DNA from: CBDANW01 sp965197825
Lineage (GTDB): Bacteria; Acidobacteriota; Vicinamibacteria; Marinacidobacterales; DATDRI01
DNA: 64,000 bases
Direction: 5' to 3'
NCBI GenBank assembly: GCA_965197825.1
Contig: CBDANW010000002.1
Location: forward strand, 806,001-870,000
Position 1 is the stretch's first letter, and each line of letters starts with the position of its first letter. The notes below the pieces were generated by a model, which saw only the letters and a program-made list of their open reading frames with translations, was not told the origin of the DNA and ran no database searches. The position numbers were made by a program, and so were the translations under genes. Positions 35,333 through 43,469 of the stretch are shown in pieces.

Positions 35333-35498
35333 GGTGCTTCCGCCATTAAGTGTTGGTGAGATGACGCTAAGACGTTACGCTGCATTAAATTACAGCCAAA
35401 ATAGCGCTCACGACCTTCGCCGCGTGCTAAATGGAGCGTAAGCGCTTTTTTTGCAAAGAGATACGTACACATCACCAACAGCAAACAGCGCAAGCACC
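35333..35498. repeat. 166-bp MITE-like repeat, copy B
   Basis: Same length and orientation as copies A and C, with eight base differences from A. It ends 12 bp before the start of the glutamine amidotransferase gene. Left flank (gcgtcctgtgc) again resembles the left flank of copy A. Confidence 0.8.
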
Positions 35499-35510
35499 GG
35501 ATGTGACTCA

Positions 35511-36200
35511 ATGAGAGCTCATTACTTGCAGCACGTTCCATTCGAAGGACTCGGCAGCATTGAGTCATGGCTCCGGTCAGCTCGATATGAGCTAACACAC
35601 ACGCCGTTCTTCGAATCAACCGATCTGCCTGCGGCCCGGGATGTCGACTTCGTGATCGTGATGGGCGGCCCCATGAGCGTGAACGATGAGACCAAGCATC
35701 CCTGGCTGGTGGACGAAAAACGTTTCATTCGCGATTGCATCCAGACGGGAAAGCCGGTTCTGGGCGTGTGTCTCGGGGCCCAGCTGATTGCCAGCGCTAT
35801 GGGTGCGAAGGTTTATCCGAACCCCGCGAAGGAGATTGGCTGGTTCCCCGTCTACGCGGCGTCCGCGGAGAGCGAGTTCGGCTTGCCGTCCTCTATGGAT
35901 GTGTTCCACTGGCACGGCGAGACGTTCGATTTGCCGCATGGTGCGCGATTGCTGGCCAGGAGCGAAGCTTGTGAAAATCAGGCGTTCCAGTTTGGAAACC
36001 GTGTGCTGGGGCTTCAGTTTCATCTGGAAACCACACCCGAAGCGGCCCGTCAGCTTGTCGAGCACTGTCGAGGAGAGCTGCTGCCGTCAAAGTACGTTCA
36101 GTCCGAAGGGGAAATTCTTGCCGCACCGGCCGAAAGGTATCAGACGATCAACAATCTGATGGGTCAAATACTGTCCCGACTGCATGGTTCGAAAGCTTAG
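35511..36200 (+). CDS. Class I glutamine amidotransferase-like protein
   Basis: 229-residue GATase1 protein from the ATG at 35511 (MRAHYLQHVPFEGLGSIESW). The nucleophile elbow VLGVCLGAQLIASAMG is near residues 85-100, the catalytic His is in LGLQFHLETTPE, and the oxyanion region is VIVMGGPMSVND. The layout is that of stand-alone GMP-synthase-like amidotransferases (for example gamma-glutamyl-polyamine or unknown amide hydrolases). The synthase partner is absent, so the substrate is unknown. It is precisely bracketed by 166-bp repeats B (12 bp upstream) and C (33 bp downstream), unlike ordinary chromosomal neighbours. Confidence 0.87.
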   Translation: MRAHYLQHVPFEGLGSIESWLRSARYELTHTPFFESTDLPAARDVDFVIVMGGPMSVNDETKHPWLVDEKRFIRDCIQTGKPVLGVCLGAQLIASAMGAKVYPNPAKEIGWFPVYAASAESEFGLPSSMDVFHWHGETFDLPHGARLLARSEACENQAFQFGNRVLGLQFHLETTPEAARQLVEHCRGELLPSKYVQSEGEILAAPAERYQTINNLMGQILSRLHGSKA

Positions 36201-36233
36201 TGTCTGTGTTTGCGGCCGTGCCAAGGGCCGAGC

Positions 36234-36399
36234 GGTGCTTTCGCCATTAAGTGTTGGTGAGATGACGCTAAGACTTTACGCTGCATCGAATTACAGGCAA
36301 AATAGCGCTCGCGACCTTCGCCGCGTGCTAAATGAAGCCTAAGCGCTTTTTTTGCAAAGGGATACGTACACATCACCAACAGCAAACAGCGCAAGCACC
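36234..36399. repeat. 166-bp MITE-like repeat, copy C
   Basis: Third copy, direct orientation relative to A and B. Left flank ends cgagc and right flank begins cgagc, a possible 5-bp target duplication. The right flank is inside the 3' part of an IS5 element remnant. Confidence 0.78.
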
Positions 36400-36735
36400 C
36401 GAGCGAGAGGGTTGGCGGCACAGAGAGTTGAGGCAAGGATCGGGGCAAGATTCTCAACACCATGACGGCGCTCGGGATGCCTGATAGGAGCTCTTGTCAA
36501 TAGGTGTGTAAAAAAGTTCAGGCAGCAGCAACCTTCGACGACTCCGTTACCCTGTCTCCATCTTCAAATCGAACGCCCAGGTGAACCTCTCGCATCAGCT
36601 CCGGTGCGTTGAGCCGGCGAAAATTCTTCTCCGCAACCAGAAGCAGTTTGAAGATTGTCGCAGTGGCGGACTCGATTTTCTTGAACCTTTTGGCCGCATC
36701 CGTTCTCAATCTCAGTGCAGCGAACGGTGACTCCA

Positions 36736-38136
36736 GGTGATGTCTTAAGATTCCTGTCAAAGAAAAACGATGTATGGTTCCCCAAGCTCAAAACCCGTCC
36801 CCGTCATGGGGACAGAAAAGGAGAACCATACATCATGGGAAAGGTACTACCGAGTCAGCGATTACTCAAGCAGTTCGAGGAACAACTGGTATTTGGGGAG
36901 ATGAATCTCTCGGAGATCGTCCGGTCGGGAGCTCAGATGATGCTTCAATATGCGTTGGAGCGCGAGGTGACGGAGGCGTTGGGTCGAAACTACTATGAGA
37001 ACGCTCCGGCAACGACGAAGGAGAAGGGACGACGCAACGGGTATGAGTCGCATCGGGTCCTCACGGGCGAGGGAGCGGTAACGGTGCAAGTGCCGCGGGT
37101 ACGAGAAACAGAGAAGGTGTTTCAGTCAAAGATTCTCGACGCCTACGTGAGCCGGACCGAGAAACTCGATGAACTGATCGCGCGGATGTACGTCCACGGG
37201 ATGTCGACGCGTGACATTGAGGCGACGTTCGCGGACGTGCTGAGCGGCACGGGTGTCTCGAAGTCGGTGGTGAGCCGGGTCACACGGTGTCTGTCGGAGG
37301 ATTTCGAGGCGTTTCGAAAACGGGATCTCTCGAACGAGAAGCTGTTGTATCTCGAGCTCGACGGCACGTACCTGCGCTACCACCAAGGAGCGGAGAGAAA
37401 AGAGCCCATCCTCGTTGCGACCGGCTATCGCGCTGATGGGACGCGAGTTCTTCTTCATATCGGTGTCGGCAACCGAGAATCCTACGAGAACTGGAAGGGG
37501 TTCTTGCAGGAGATAGTGGCCCGAGGAATGAGGGAGCCGTTGCTCATCGTGACGGACGGGAATCCTGGAGTGCTCAAAGCGATCGCAGAGGTCTTCCCTC
37601 GAAGCCTCAAGCAACGTTGCCAGAAGCACCGCCTCGAGAACATCCTGGGCAAGGCTCCGAAGGAAGTGCGCGACGAACTCAAGGCGGCCATCCTTGAGTC
37701 GTTCCATGCGAACAGCTACGAGCAAGGGCTGAAGAAGGGTCGGGAGGTGATCGCTCGGTACCGTCAACGATTCCCGAGCGCGATGAAGTGCATGGAAGAG
37801 ACCCTCGAAGCGTGTCTTCAGGCGCTACGCCTTCCTGCGGCGCATCACAAAAGGCTTCGCACGTCGAATCTACTTGAGCGCACGTTCGGAGAGCACAAAC
37901 GTCGCACAAAGGTCATTCCTCACTTCTTCACCGAGGAGGCCGCGATGAAACTCTCGTTCGCTGTGCTCTTGGCCGTCGCAAACAAATGGCGCGGCGTGAG
38001 GATGGATGTCTTCGCCGCTAGGAAAGTCGAGGAGCTTCGCAACGAGCTTCTCCCGCAAGGCACGTCGGAGGAATCAGCAGCTTAACCGAGCGCGGGGAAC
38101 CGTACGGAGATTTGACAGGAAAATTAAGACTTGACC
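36736..38136 (+). mobile_element. IS-C, copy 4
   Basis: 1,401 bp inserted in the IS-B transposase gene, with a 9-bp duplication gtgactcca (36727-36735, 38137-38145). Its inverted repeats are identical in type to those of copy 1. Confidence 0.97.
36835..38085 (+). CDS. IS256-family transposase of IS-C, copy 4
   Basis: 416 residues from the ATG at 36835, same protein as copy 3. It is intact, with D176, D241 and E348 present. Upstream read-through into IS-B sequence makes the open frame longer, but the AAAAGGAG site and the conserved MGKVLPSQRL start set the N-terminus. Confidence 0.96.
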   Translation: MGKVLPSQRLLKQFEEQLVFGEMNLSEIVRSGAQMMLQYALEREVTEALGRNYYENAPATTKEKGRRNGYESHRVLTGEGAVTVQVPRVRETEKVFQSKILDAYVSRTEKLDELIARMYVHGMSTRDIEATFADVLSGTGVSKSVVSRVTRCLSEDFEAFRKRDLSNEKLLYLELDGTYLRYHQGAERKEPILVATGYRADGTRVLLHIGVGNRESYENWKGFLQEIVARGMREPLLIVTDGNPGVLKAIAEVFPRSLKQRCQKHRLENILGKAPKEVRDELKAAILESFHANSYEQGLKKGREVIARYRQRFPSAMKCMEETLEACLQALRLPAAHHKRLRTSNLLERTFGEHKRRTKVIPHFFTEEAAMKLSFAVLLAVANKWRGVRMDVFAARKVEELRNELLPQGTSEESAA

Positions 38137-39187
38137 GTGACTCCACGACGTTGCTCGTGCGAAGGTGTTGCCAGTGAGGCTTGGGAAAGGAATAGAAGCT
38201 GACCATCCGCTCCCAGTCCTCGTCGAGCACGTGCGCGGCCCCCGGAAGACCCTTGCGCAAGCACCAATCCTGGAACTTGGCCTTCTTCGTCTCGCACTCC
38301 TGCAGGCTGGTGGCGTAGGGGATCGCCGTCAACAGCGGCTTGGCCTGCGCCTGGTCCCTTTTCGGAATCCGGTCCAGTACGTTGAGGATTCGGTGGTTCC
38401 AGCACCGCTGTTCCTCAGCTTCTGGAAATACGTTTCGGGTCGCGGCCCAGATGCCGAGATGACCGTCACCGATCACCAAACGGGGACATCTCAGACCGCG
38501 CTTCTTCAGTCTCCGTAGCAGCGACGACCATGACGCTTCGGATTCTCGATGCCCGGCCTCCAGCGTCAGGACGATTTTCGTCCCGTCGGACAGGCCACCA
38601 ACCGCAACTAGCACCGCCGCCTTGTCCTTCTCAAGGCCGGCCTTCACGTACACGCCATCTACCCACAGGTACACGAGTTCGAGTTCTTCCAGTGGGCGAG
38701 CTAGCCACTGCTCGTACTCTCCCTGCCATTTCTGTTTCAGCCGCGACACCGTGCTGGGAGAAAGTGGAGCGTCCTCCCCTAGAAGCCCGCAGAGCGACAG
38801 ATCGAAATCTCCGTGAGCTAGTCCATGCAGGTACAGCTCCGGAATCAACTCGCTCACCGTTTCGCTCCGACGCTTGAACAGCGGAAGCACTCGACTTTCG
38901 AACCTCTCCTCCACGTCCCGTACTCTCGGCCGGCGAACCGTCACTGTGCCCACGCTCATCGTCAGCTTCCGAGGCTTACCGTATCCATTTCGATAGCCCG
39001 CCGTTGTGTCCACGGGCTTCCGTCTCTCCGATTTCTCACGCCCGAGAAGCTCCGTGACTTCGGCTACCATCAGCTCCTGCACCCAATCCTGGATCTCAAG
39101 CCTCGCCCACTTCTCCAGCAACTCCCAAGCCACCCTTGACGAGCTCCGTCGTCCTGTGACCTTGCCCAGGAAAAGTGGACAGGTTGA

Positions 39188-40066
39188 TTATCTCGCATGA
39201 GCCGTTTTGAGGTCATGAATCCGTTCGAACACCATTGGGCTGTTGTAATCGAGTGACGAGTGGAGTCGATACGGATTGTAGAACCCCTCGATGTAGCTCG
39301 CGACCGCGTCTTTGGCCATACGTCGTGTTGGCCAACTACACCGGTGGAGGAGCTCGGTCTTGAGCGTGCCTAAGAAGCTCTCGGTCACGGCGTTGTCCCA
39401 GCAATCACCCTTGCGGCTCATCGAGCACACGATGCCGTACTCATCGAGCACGGCCTGGTAGGTCGCAGCCGCGTATTGAGTACCACGGTCTGAATGATGC
39501 ACCAAGCCACTTTCCGGCAGGCGGCGCCCCAAGGCCATGTGAAGCGCCTCGAGAGCAAGCTCCGCGCGCAGGTGGGGCTGCATCGCCCAGCCTACGACAC
39601 GACGCGAGAACAGATCGAGGATGACCGCCAAGTAGAGCCAGCCTTCCCAAGTCCGGATGTAGGTTATGTCCGTCACCCAGAACTGGTTCGGTCGTGCGGC
39701 TTCGAAGTTCCGGCCGAGCACGTTGGGTGCGATGGGGCGATCGTGCTTGCTGTCGGTCGTGCGGCGAAAACGCTTGCTGGGCAGACCCTGCAGGCCCATC
39801 TCACGCATCAGCCGTGCCACTCGCTGCTTGCCTACCTCGACGTTCTCCCCGTCAAGCTGGCGACGTACACGCTCCCTGCCGTAGGTACCACGGCTATGGG
39901 CGTGGATCGCTTGGATGCGCAGCTTCAGCTTCCCATCCTCACACTGTCGCTTGCTGGGCGCGCGCTTCATCTGAGCGTAGTAGCCGCTGGTCGATACCCT
40001 CAGAACTCGGCACATCACCCGCACCGGGTAGTTGGCCCGCTCCGCGTGAATGAATTTGAATCTCAT
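39188..40066 (-). CDS. IS3-family transposase OrfB (DDE integrase)
   Basis: 292 residues. An HTH_21 segment (SRGTYGRERVRRQL) is followed by the rve core: FWVTDITYIRTWEGWLYLAVILDLFSRRVVGW (first Asp), LVHHSDRGTQYAA (second Asp) and MSRKGDCWDNAVTESFLGTLKTE (Glu). It ends with the usual YNPYRLHSSLDYNSP motif. Translation is expected as an OrfAB fusion by -1 slippage. Confidence 0.95.
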   Translation of the reverse strand: MRFKFIHAERANYPVRVMCRVLRVSTSGYYAQMKRAPSKRQCEDGKLKLRIQAIHAHSRGTYGRERVRRQLDGENVEVGKQRVARLMREMGLQGLPSKRFRRTTDSKHDRPIAPNVLGRNFEAARPNQFWVTDITYIRTWEGWLYLAVILDLFSRRVVGWAMQPHLRAELALEALHMALGRRLPESGLVHHSDRGTQYAAATYQAVLDEYGIVCSMSRKGDCWDNAVTESFLGTLKTELLHRCSWPTRRMAKDAVASYIEGFYNPYRLHSSLDYNSPMVFERIHDLKTAHAR

Positions 40067-40359
40067 TCGCTTTCCTTCGCGAAGAAGGCCGCCGCCTTTT
40101 TTAATATTTCTCGCTCTTGCTCCAACGTACGCACTCGACGCCGTAGCGAACGGAGCTCATCACGTTCCGCCGTCGTCAGAGCCTCGCGTGGACCTTCACC
40201 GTGATCAACTTTGTATTGTTTCACCCAGTTTCGAAGGGCCGATTCCGTCAGGTCCAGTTCCTTAGCGACCTGGCCGATGCTGCGCTCGCCCTCCCTGAAC
40301 AGCCGGACCGCTTCCTTCTTGAACTCCCCCGTGAACTTCCTGCGTCGTCGTTCTCCCAT
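40063..40359 (-). CDS. IS3-family OrfA
   Basis: 98 residues from the ATG at 40359 (MGERRRRKFTGEFKKEAVRL). It has an HTH (SIGQVAKELDLTESALRNWV) and a leucine-zipper-like tail (LRSLRRRVRTLEQEREILKKA). Near its 3' end the codons TTA AAA AAG hold the slippery heptamer A-AAA-AAG (T run at 40097-40102), in the frame needed to shift into OrfB. OrfA and OrfB overlap by 4 bp at the stop/start. Confidence 0.93.
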   Translation of the reverse strand: MGERRRRKFTGEFKKEAVRLFREGERSIGQVAKELDLTESALRNWVKQYKVDHGEGPREALTTAERDELRSLRRRVRTLEQEREILKKAAAFFAKESE

Positions 40360-40615
40360 GGACGCCTCCAGGCGCATTGTCGCGCCTCGGTTGATGTCCA
40401 CAAAACCCGGGCAGGGTCACCTGTGGTCTTTTCCTTCATGGCGGTGTCTCCTTCCGTTGGCCCCTTCAGGCCGTGTTTCGTGACGCGGAAGGTTACTCCG
40501 CCTTTACTTTATTTCCACACCTTCTGAGGGTAGCCCCCTGATAGCAAGATGATCGGATGATGGGAGTCGGGGCCAAGCGAGCTCTCGGCCTCTATCGGAG
40601 TTGTGCACCAAGGCA

Positions 40616-40752
40616 CCGGATCGCCGAAGAACATCCGTTACTTGTATTCGAGAAGTTACCCCGTTCGACTGAGGTACGAAGCGGTCGAGACACTCTCGAC
40701 GTATGGAGAGAACGAATCTTTCCGCATATGCGTTCAGATTCGGACTATTAGC
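40616..40752 (-). pseudogene. Integrase-core transposase C-terminal fragment
   Basis: Reads SPNLNAYAERFVLSIRRECL, then DRFVPQSNGVTSRIQ, on the minus strand. This is the conserved C-terminal core segment (SPNLNAYAERFVxSIxxECLDR) of rve transposases, containing the catalytic Glu. It is trapped between the IS5 remnant end (40615) and IS5 copy 2 (40753). Confidence 0.75.
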
Positions 40753-41839
40753 TGCCTTGGTGCACAACTCCGATAGAGGCCGAGAGCTCGCTTGGCCCCG
40801 ACTCCCATCATCCGATCATCTCGCTATCAGGCATCCCGAGCGCCGTCATGGTGTTGAGAATCTTGCACCCGATCCTTGCCTCAACTCTCTGTGCCGCCAA
40901 CCCTCTCGCTCGCATCGCTGAGCCCACGATAGCCTTGTAGCGATGGAACGTTGTCTCGACTTTGCTCCGTTTGCTGTAGCCCGATTCTGTGTGCCACTTT
41001 CGTTTGCCGAGCCGAGCTTGTGCTGCAATGTTGCGATTGCGCTGTCGGCTGCTCGCCGGCCCCGATGCGAGCAGGGCGCCCTTGCGCGGCGGTATCAGCA
41101 CCCTCGGCGAGCGATGAGCGCTGTGATTCTCGATTGCCTCATAGACGCCGCCGGCGTCGTATGCGGTGTCAGCTCTGGCCGATGAGATGGGACTGTCGAT
41201 CTGTCCGACAAGCGATGCAACCCGCGATGAATCGCGGGCTCTTTTGCTCGTCAGCTCGCCGGCGACGACTTCGCCACTCTGCTCGTCGACACACAGATGG
41301 AGCTTGCGATAGTCCCTGCTCTTTTGTGCTCTGCGCAGCTGGCCGGTGTGGACAGCGAGACCGCTGCTGTCGATCAAGATGTGCAACGGCGTCTTCTGCT
41401 TGACTTGGTAGAAGGGGACCTTACCCAGATTCGGCTTGCGCCTCGAGAGCGTGGTGTGATCGGGCACATCATTGTCTAGCTTCATCAGAGCGAACAACGA
41501 CCGCAGCAATCCCTCGCTCTGCCTAGATGACAGATGAAACACCATGCCCAGGGTGACAGCCGTCTCGATGGCGTGGTTCGAGTACTTGCGTTGACGGCCC
41601 GGTTTCCTCCTCCTTGGCCGGGGCGCGTCCCAGTTCACAAGCTTGCCGGCGGTGAGCGAGACCCAGACGGTCAGGCTCCCGCGGTTGCGTAGACCCGCCT
41701 CATATTCACGCCAATTCCTCACGCGATAGGCCTTCTTCACATACTTCCGCTGAGTGCGTTTGAAAATGCTCATGGGGAACCTCGTATCCGCGAGTACAGG
41801 ACAATTGTGGACCGAGATCGCGAGTTGTGCACCAAGGCA
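40753..41839 (-). mobile_element. IS5-family element, copy 2
   Basis: 1,087 bp with the same 18-bp perfect ends as copy 1. No flanking duplication (attagc / aaggat). It marks the right edge of the IS island, 28 bp from the MFS gene stop. Confidence 0.92.
40808..41773 (-). CDS. IS5-family transposase, copy 2
   Basis: 321 residues, intact and about 98% identical to copy 1, with the same catalytic blocks (HILIDSSGLAVHTG, DTAYDAGGVYE, SKVETTFHRYK). It differs at a few positions such as DVPDHTTLSRR and YQVKQK. Confidence 0.93.
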   Translation of the reverse strand: MSIFKRTQRKYVKKAYRVRNWREYEAGLRNRGSLTVWVSLTAGKLVNWDAPRPRRRKPGRQRKYSNHAIETAVTLGMVFHLSSRQSEGLLRSLFALMKLDNDVPDHTTLSRRKPNLGKVPFYQVKQKTPLHILIDSSGLAVHTGQLRRAQKSRDYRKLHLCVDEQSGEVVAGELTSKRARDSSRVASLVGQIDSPISSARADTAYDAGGVYEAIENHSAHRSPRVLIPPRKGALLASGPASSRQRNRNIAAQARLGKRKWHTESGYSKRSKVETTFHRYKAIVGSAMRARGLAAQRVEARIGCKILNTMTALGMPDSEMIG

Positions 41840-41867
41840 AAGGATTGATACCTACTGGGTGAGCCCT

Positions 41868-43463
41868 TCACGAAGCTTCCGTATTGGGGTCGATGCCCGC
41901 GCCGCGTCGGGCAGCCGACACAGCCGCGGTGAGGAGCGCGCACGTCAGGCCGAAGACCGCGATACCGAGGATCTCCAACCATCCCGTCACCCCGCTCGGA
42001 TGCCATAGCGCCACGAGAGCCGTCCCGAGGTCGAAGCCTCCCTCCTCGGACTGCATGGTCTTGAGTGCGGAGAGGGTCGCCACCAGAAGGGCGGCACCGA
42101 TACCGCCGACAATACCCCCTAGCAATCCTCTGGACAGGAGCTGCCGGGGAGAGAGTGGCGTTTGTTCGGTAGGCGGCCGGACCTCGAAGCGCGGCTCGCG
42201 AACGCCCAAAGGCACAAATCGCGCCAGCAACACCATGCCGGGAATCCCGCAGGCCATGGTGAACAAGTAAAAAGATCTCCAACCGATGGAAAAGACGAGG
42301 AATCCACTGACCGGGCCGGCGAGGAGTCGAGGGAGTGCGAACAAACTCGAGAAGAGTGCGTACTGTGTCGCGGAGAAACGTCTCTGTGTCATGCGCAAGA
42401 GCAGCACCGCGTAGGCGCCGGTGCCCAGGCCGGACGTGAGGAGCTCGAACCCGGTGGCCCCGAACATGAGAAAACGATTCACCTCGCTTCCGGCGAGGAT
42501 GAAATACCCGAGGTTGGAGAAAATCTGGAGGATTCCGAACACCCAAAGAGAGGGTCCCAATCCGATAAGCGTGGTGACGATGCCGCCAAGGAACGTGCCC
42601 ACGATCGTGGCCACGGTTCCCACCGTGGCCAACGCGACGCCTCGATCGAGGCTGTTGTAGCCCATATCGTTCAGGAAGGGTCGCGTCAGCGACTGGGCAA
42701 GATTGTCCGCGAACTTGTAGAAGAACACGAAAGCCAGGATCTCCAGTGCCCGGTGCCGGCTGAGGAAACCGAGAAAAGGTAGCCAGACGGCATCGCGGAG
42801 TGTCCGGGGCGCGACATGCTTTTCTTCCGGCTCGGGGGCCTTCCAGGTGATGACCAGCATGGGAAGGTATGCGAGCGCCAACCCGACATTGACCAGCGGC
42901 CAGGAGTAGGCTCCAGCCAACGTAATGGCCATCCCGCCCGCGGCGAACATCGCCACCCGGTAGATGGCGATGCGCGCTCCCACCACGACTCCCTGTTCCT
43001 CCGGGCGGAGCACGTCGACCGCGTAGGCATCAACGGCGATGTCCTGCGTGGCCGACGCAAACGCGATGGCGAGAGCCAGCGCGCCGACCACCCACGGTGT
43101 ATCTGGATGATTTCCGACGCCGGCGAGCATCAACGTGGACGCAAACAAGGCCACCTGAGCGATCGCCGCCCAGCCGCGCCGACGACCAAGGAACGCCAAC
43201 CAGGGCGGAACGTAGCGGTCCATCAGCGGCGACCAAAGGAACTTGAACGTCCACGGAGCCTGCGCCAGCGTAATCAAACCTACGATGCGGATGTCCACAC
43301 CGATATCGCGCATCCAATCGGGGATCGCGATCCAAACCAGCCCGAGAGGGAGTCCAGAAGAAAAAGAAAGGAGGGCAACGGAAGCGGTACGCCAGGACTT
43401 CATCGCCTGGAGCAGGCTGCGCCACGTTCCGATTCGCTTTTTCTCCGCGCGGGACTCGCTCAT
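41868..43463 (-). CDS. MFS transporter, AmpG-like
   Basis: 531-residue inner-membrane permease with about 12-14 hydrophobic helices. The N-terminal half contains SSGLPLGLVWIAIPDWMRDIGVDIRIVGLITLAQAPWTFKFLWSPLMDRY, followed by ATQDIAVDAYAVDVL. These are hallmarks of the AmpG/SLC33 group (muropeptide or acetyl-CoA permeases). An extra pair of C-terminal helices (about 430-515) follows a proline-rich loop. It ends 7 bp after glpD begins its stop region, so the two are co-transcribed. Substrate is not predictable: muropeptide uptake is the family guess. Confidence 0.82.
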   Translation of the reverse strand: MSESRAEKKRIGTWRSLLQAMKSWRTASVALLSFSSGLPLGLVWIAIPDWMRDIGVDIRIVGLITLAQAPWTFKFLWSPLMDRYVPPWLAFLGRRRGWAAIAQVALFASTLMLAGVGNHPDTPWVVGALALAIAFASATQDIAVDAYAVDVLRPEEQGVVVGARIAIYRVAMFAAGGMAITLAGAYSWPLVNVGLALAYLPMLVITWKAPEPEEKHVAPRTLRDAVWLPFLGFLSRHRALEILAFVFFYKFADNLAQSLTRPFLNDMGYNSLDRGVALATVGTVATIVGTFLGGIVTTLIGLGPSLWVFGILQIFSNLGYFILAGSEVNRFLMFGATGFELLTSGLGTGAYAVLLLRMTQRRFSATQYALFSSLFALPRLLAGPVSGFLVFSIGWRSFYLFTMACGIPGMVLLARFVPLGVREPRFEVRPPTEQTPLSPRQLLSRGLLGGIVGGIGAALLVATLSALKTMQSEEGGFDLGTALVALWHPSGVTGWLEILGIAVFGLTCALLTAAVSAARRGAGIDPNTEAS

Positions 43464-43469
43464 TTCGGG

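Larger units (their letters stand above)
39157..40419 (-). mobile_element. IS3-family element
   Basis: 1,263 bp, with ends TGACCTTGCCCAGG on the left and TGACCCTGCCCGGG read inward from the right, both continuing into GTGGACA. A 4-bp duplication cctg flanks it (39153-39156, 40420-40423). It carries overlapping orfA and orfB with a frameshift motif. It sits in the 5' end of the IS-B copy 2 transposase. Confidence 0.93.
36518..40439 (-). pseudogene. IS-B transposase, split into three parts
   Basis: Start at 40439 (MKEKTTG), interrupted after a few codons by IS3. It continues at 39156 down to 38137 (ELLEKWARLEIQDWVQELM ... RTSNVVES), is interrupted by IS-C copy 4, and finishes at 36735-36518 (PFAALRLRTDAAKRFKK ... 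SSKVAAA). Only a few residues differ from copy 1 (for example SLCGLLG for SLRGLLG), so it was disrupted recently. Confidence 0.9.
36488..40536 (-). mobile_element. IS-B, copy 2, carrying two nested insertions
   Basis: Ends read inward GAGCTCTTGTCAATAGGTGT (left) and GGGCTACCCTCAGAAGGTGT (right). The 8-bp duplication cctgatag (36480-36487 and 40537-40544) lies in the IS5 remnant. It contains IS-C copy 4 (36736-38136) and an IS3 element (39157-40419); without these it is about the size of copy 1. Confidence 0.9.
36400..40615 (+). mobile_element. IS5 remnant (copy 3), split by IS-B copy 2
   Basis: 36400-36487 is the 3' end of the IS5 transposase gene in plus orientation (equivalent to 20863-20950 reversed). 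After the IS-B insertion the element resumes at 40537 and reaches its terminal repeat ... ttgtgcaccaaggca at 40615. The 5' part is lost at the junction with repeat C. It is the oldest layer of the nest. Confidence 0.85.

Noticed and set aside
31959..36399. 166-bp repeats as integron attC sites
   Set aside because: The gene-plus-repeat layout suggested it, but attC sites begin RYYYAAC and end GTTRRRY. Here the inverted blocks have the opposite polarity (GTTGGTG ... CACCAAC) and do not fit either consensus. No integrase gene is present.
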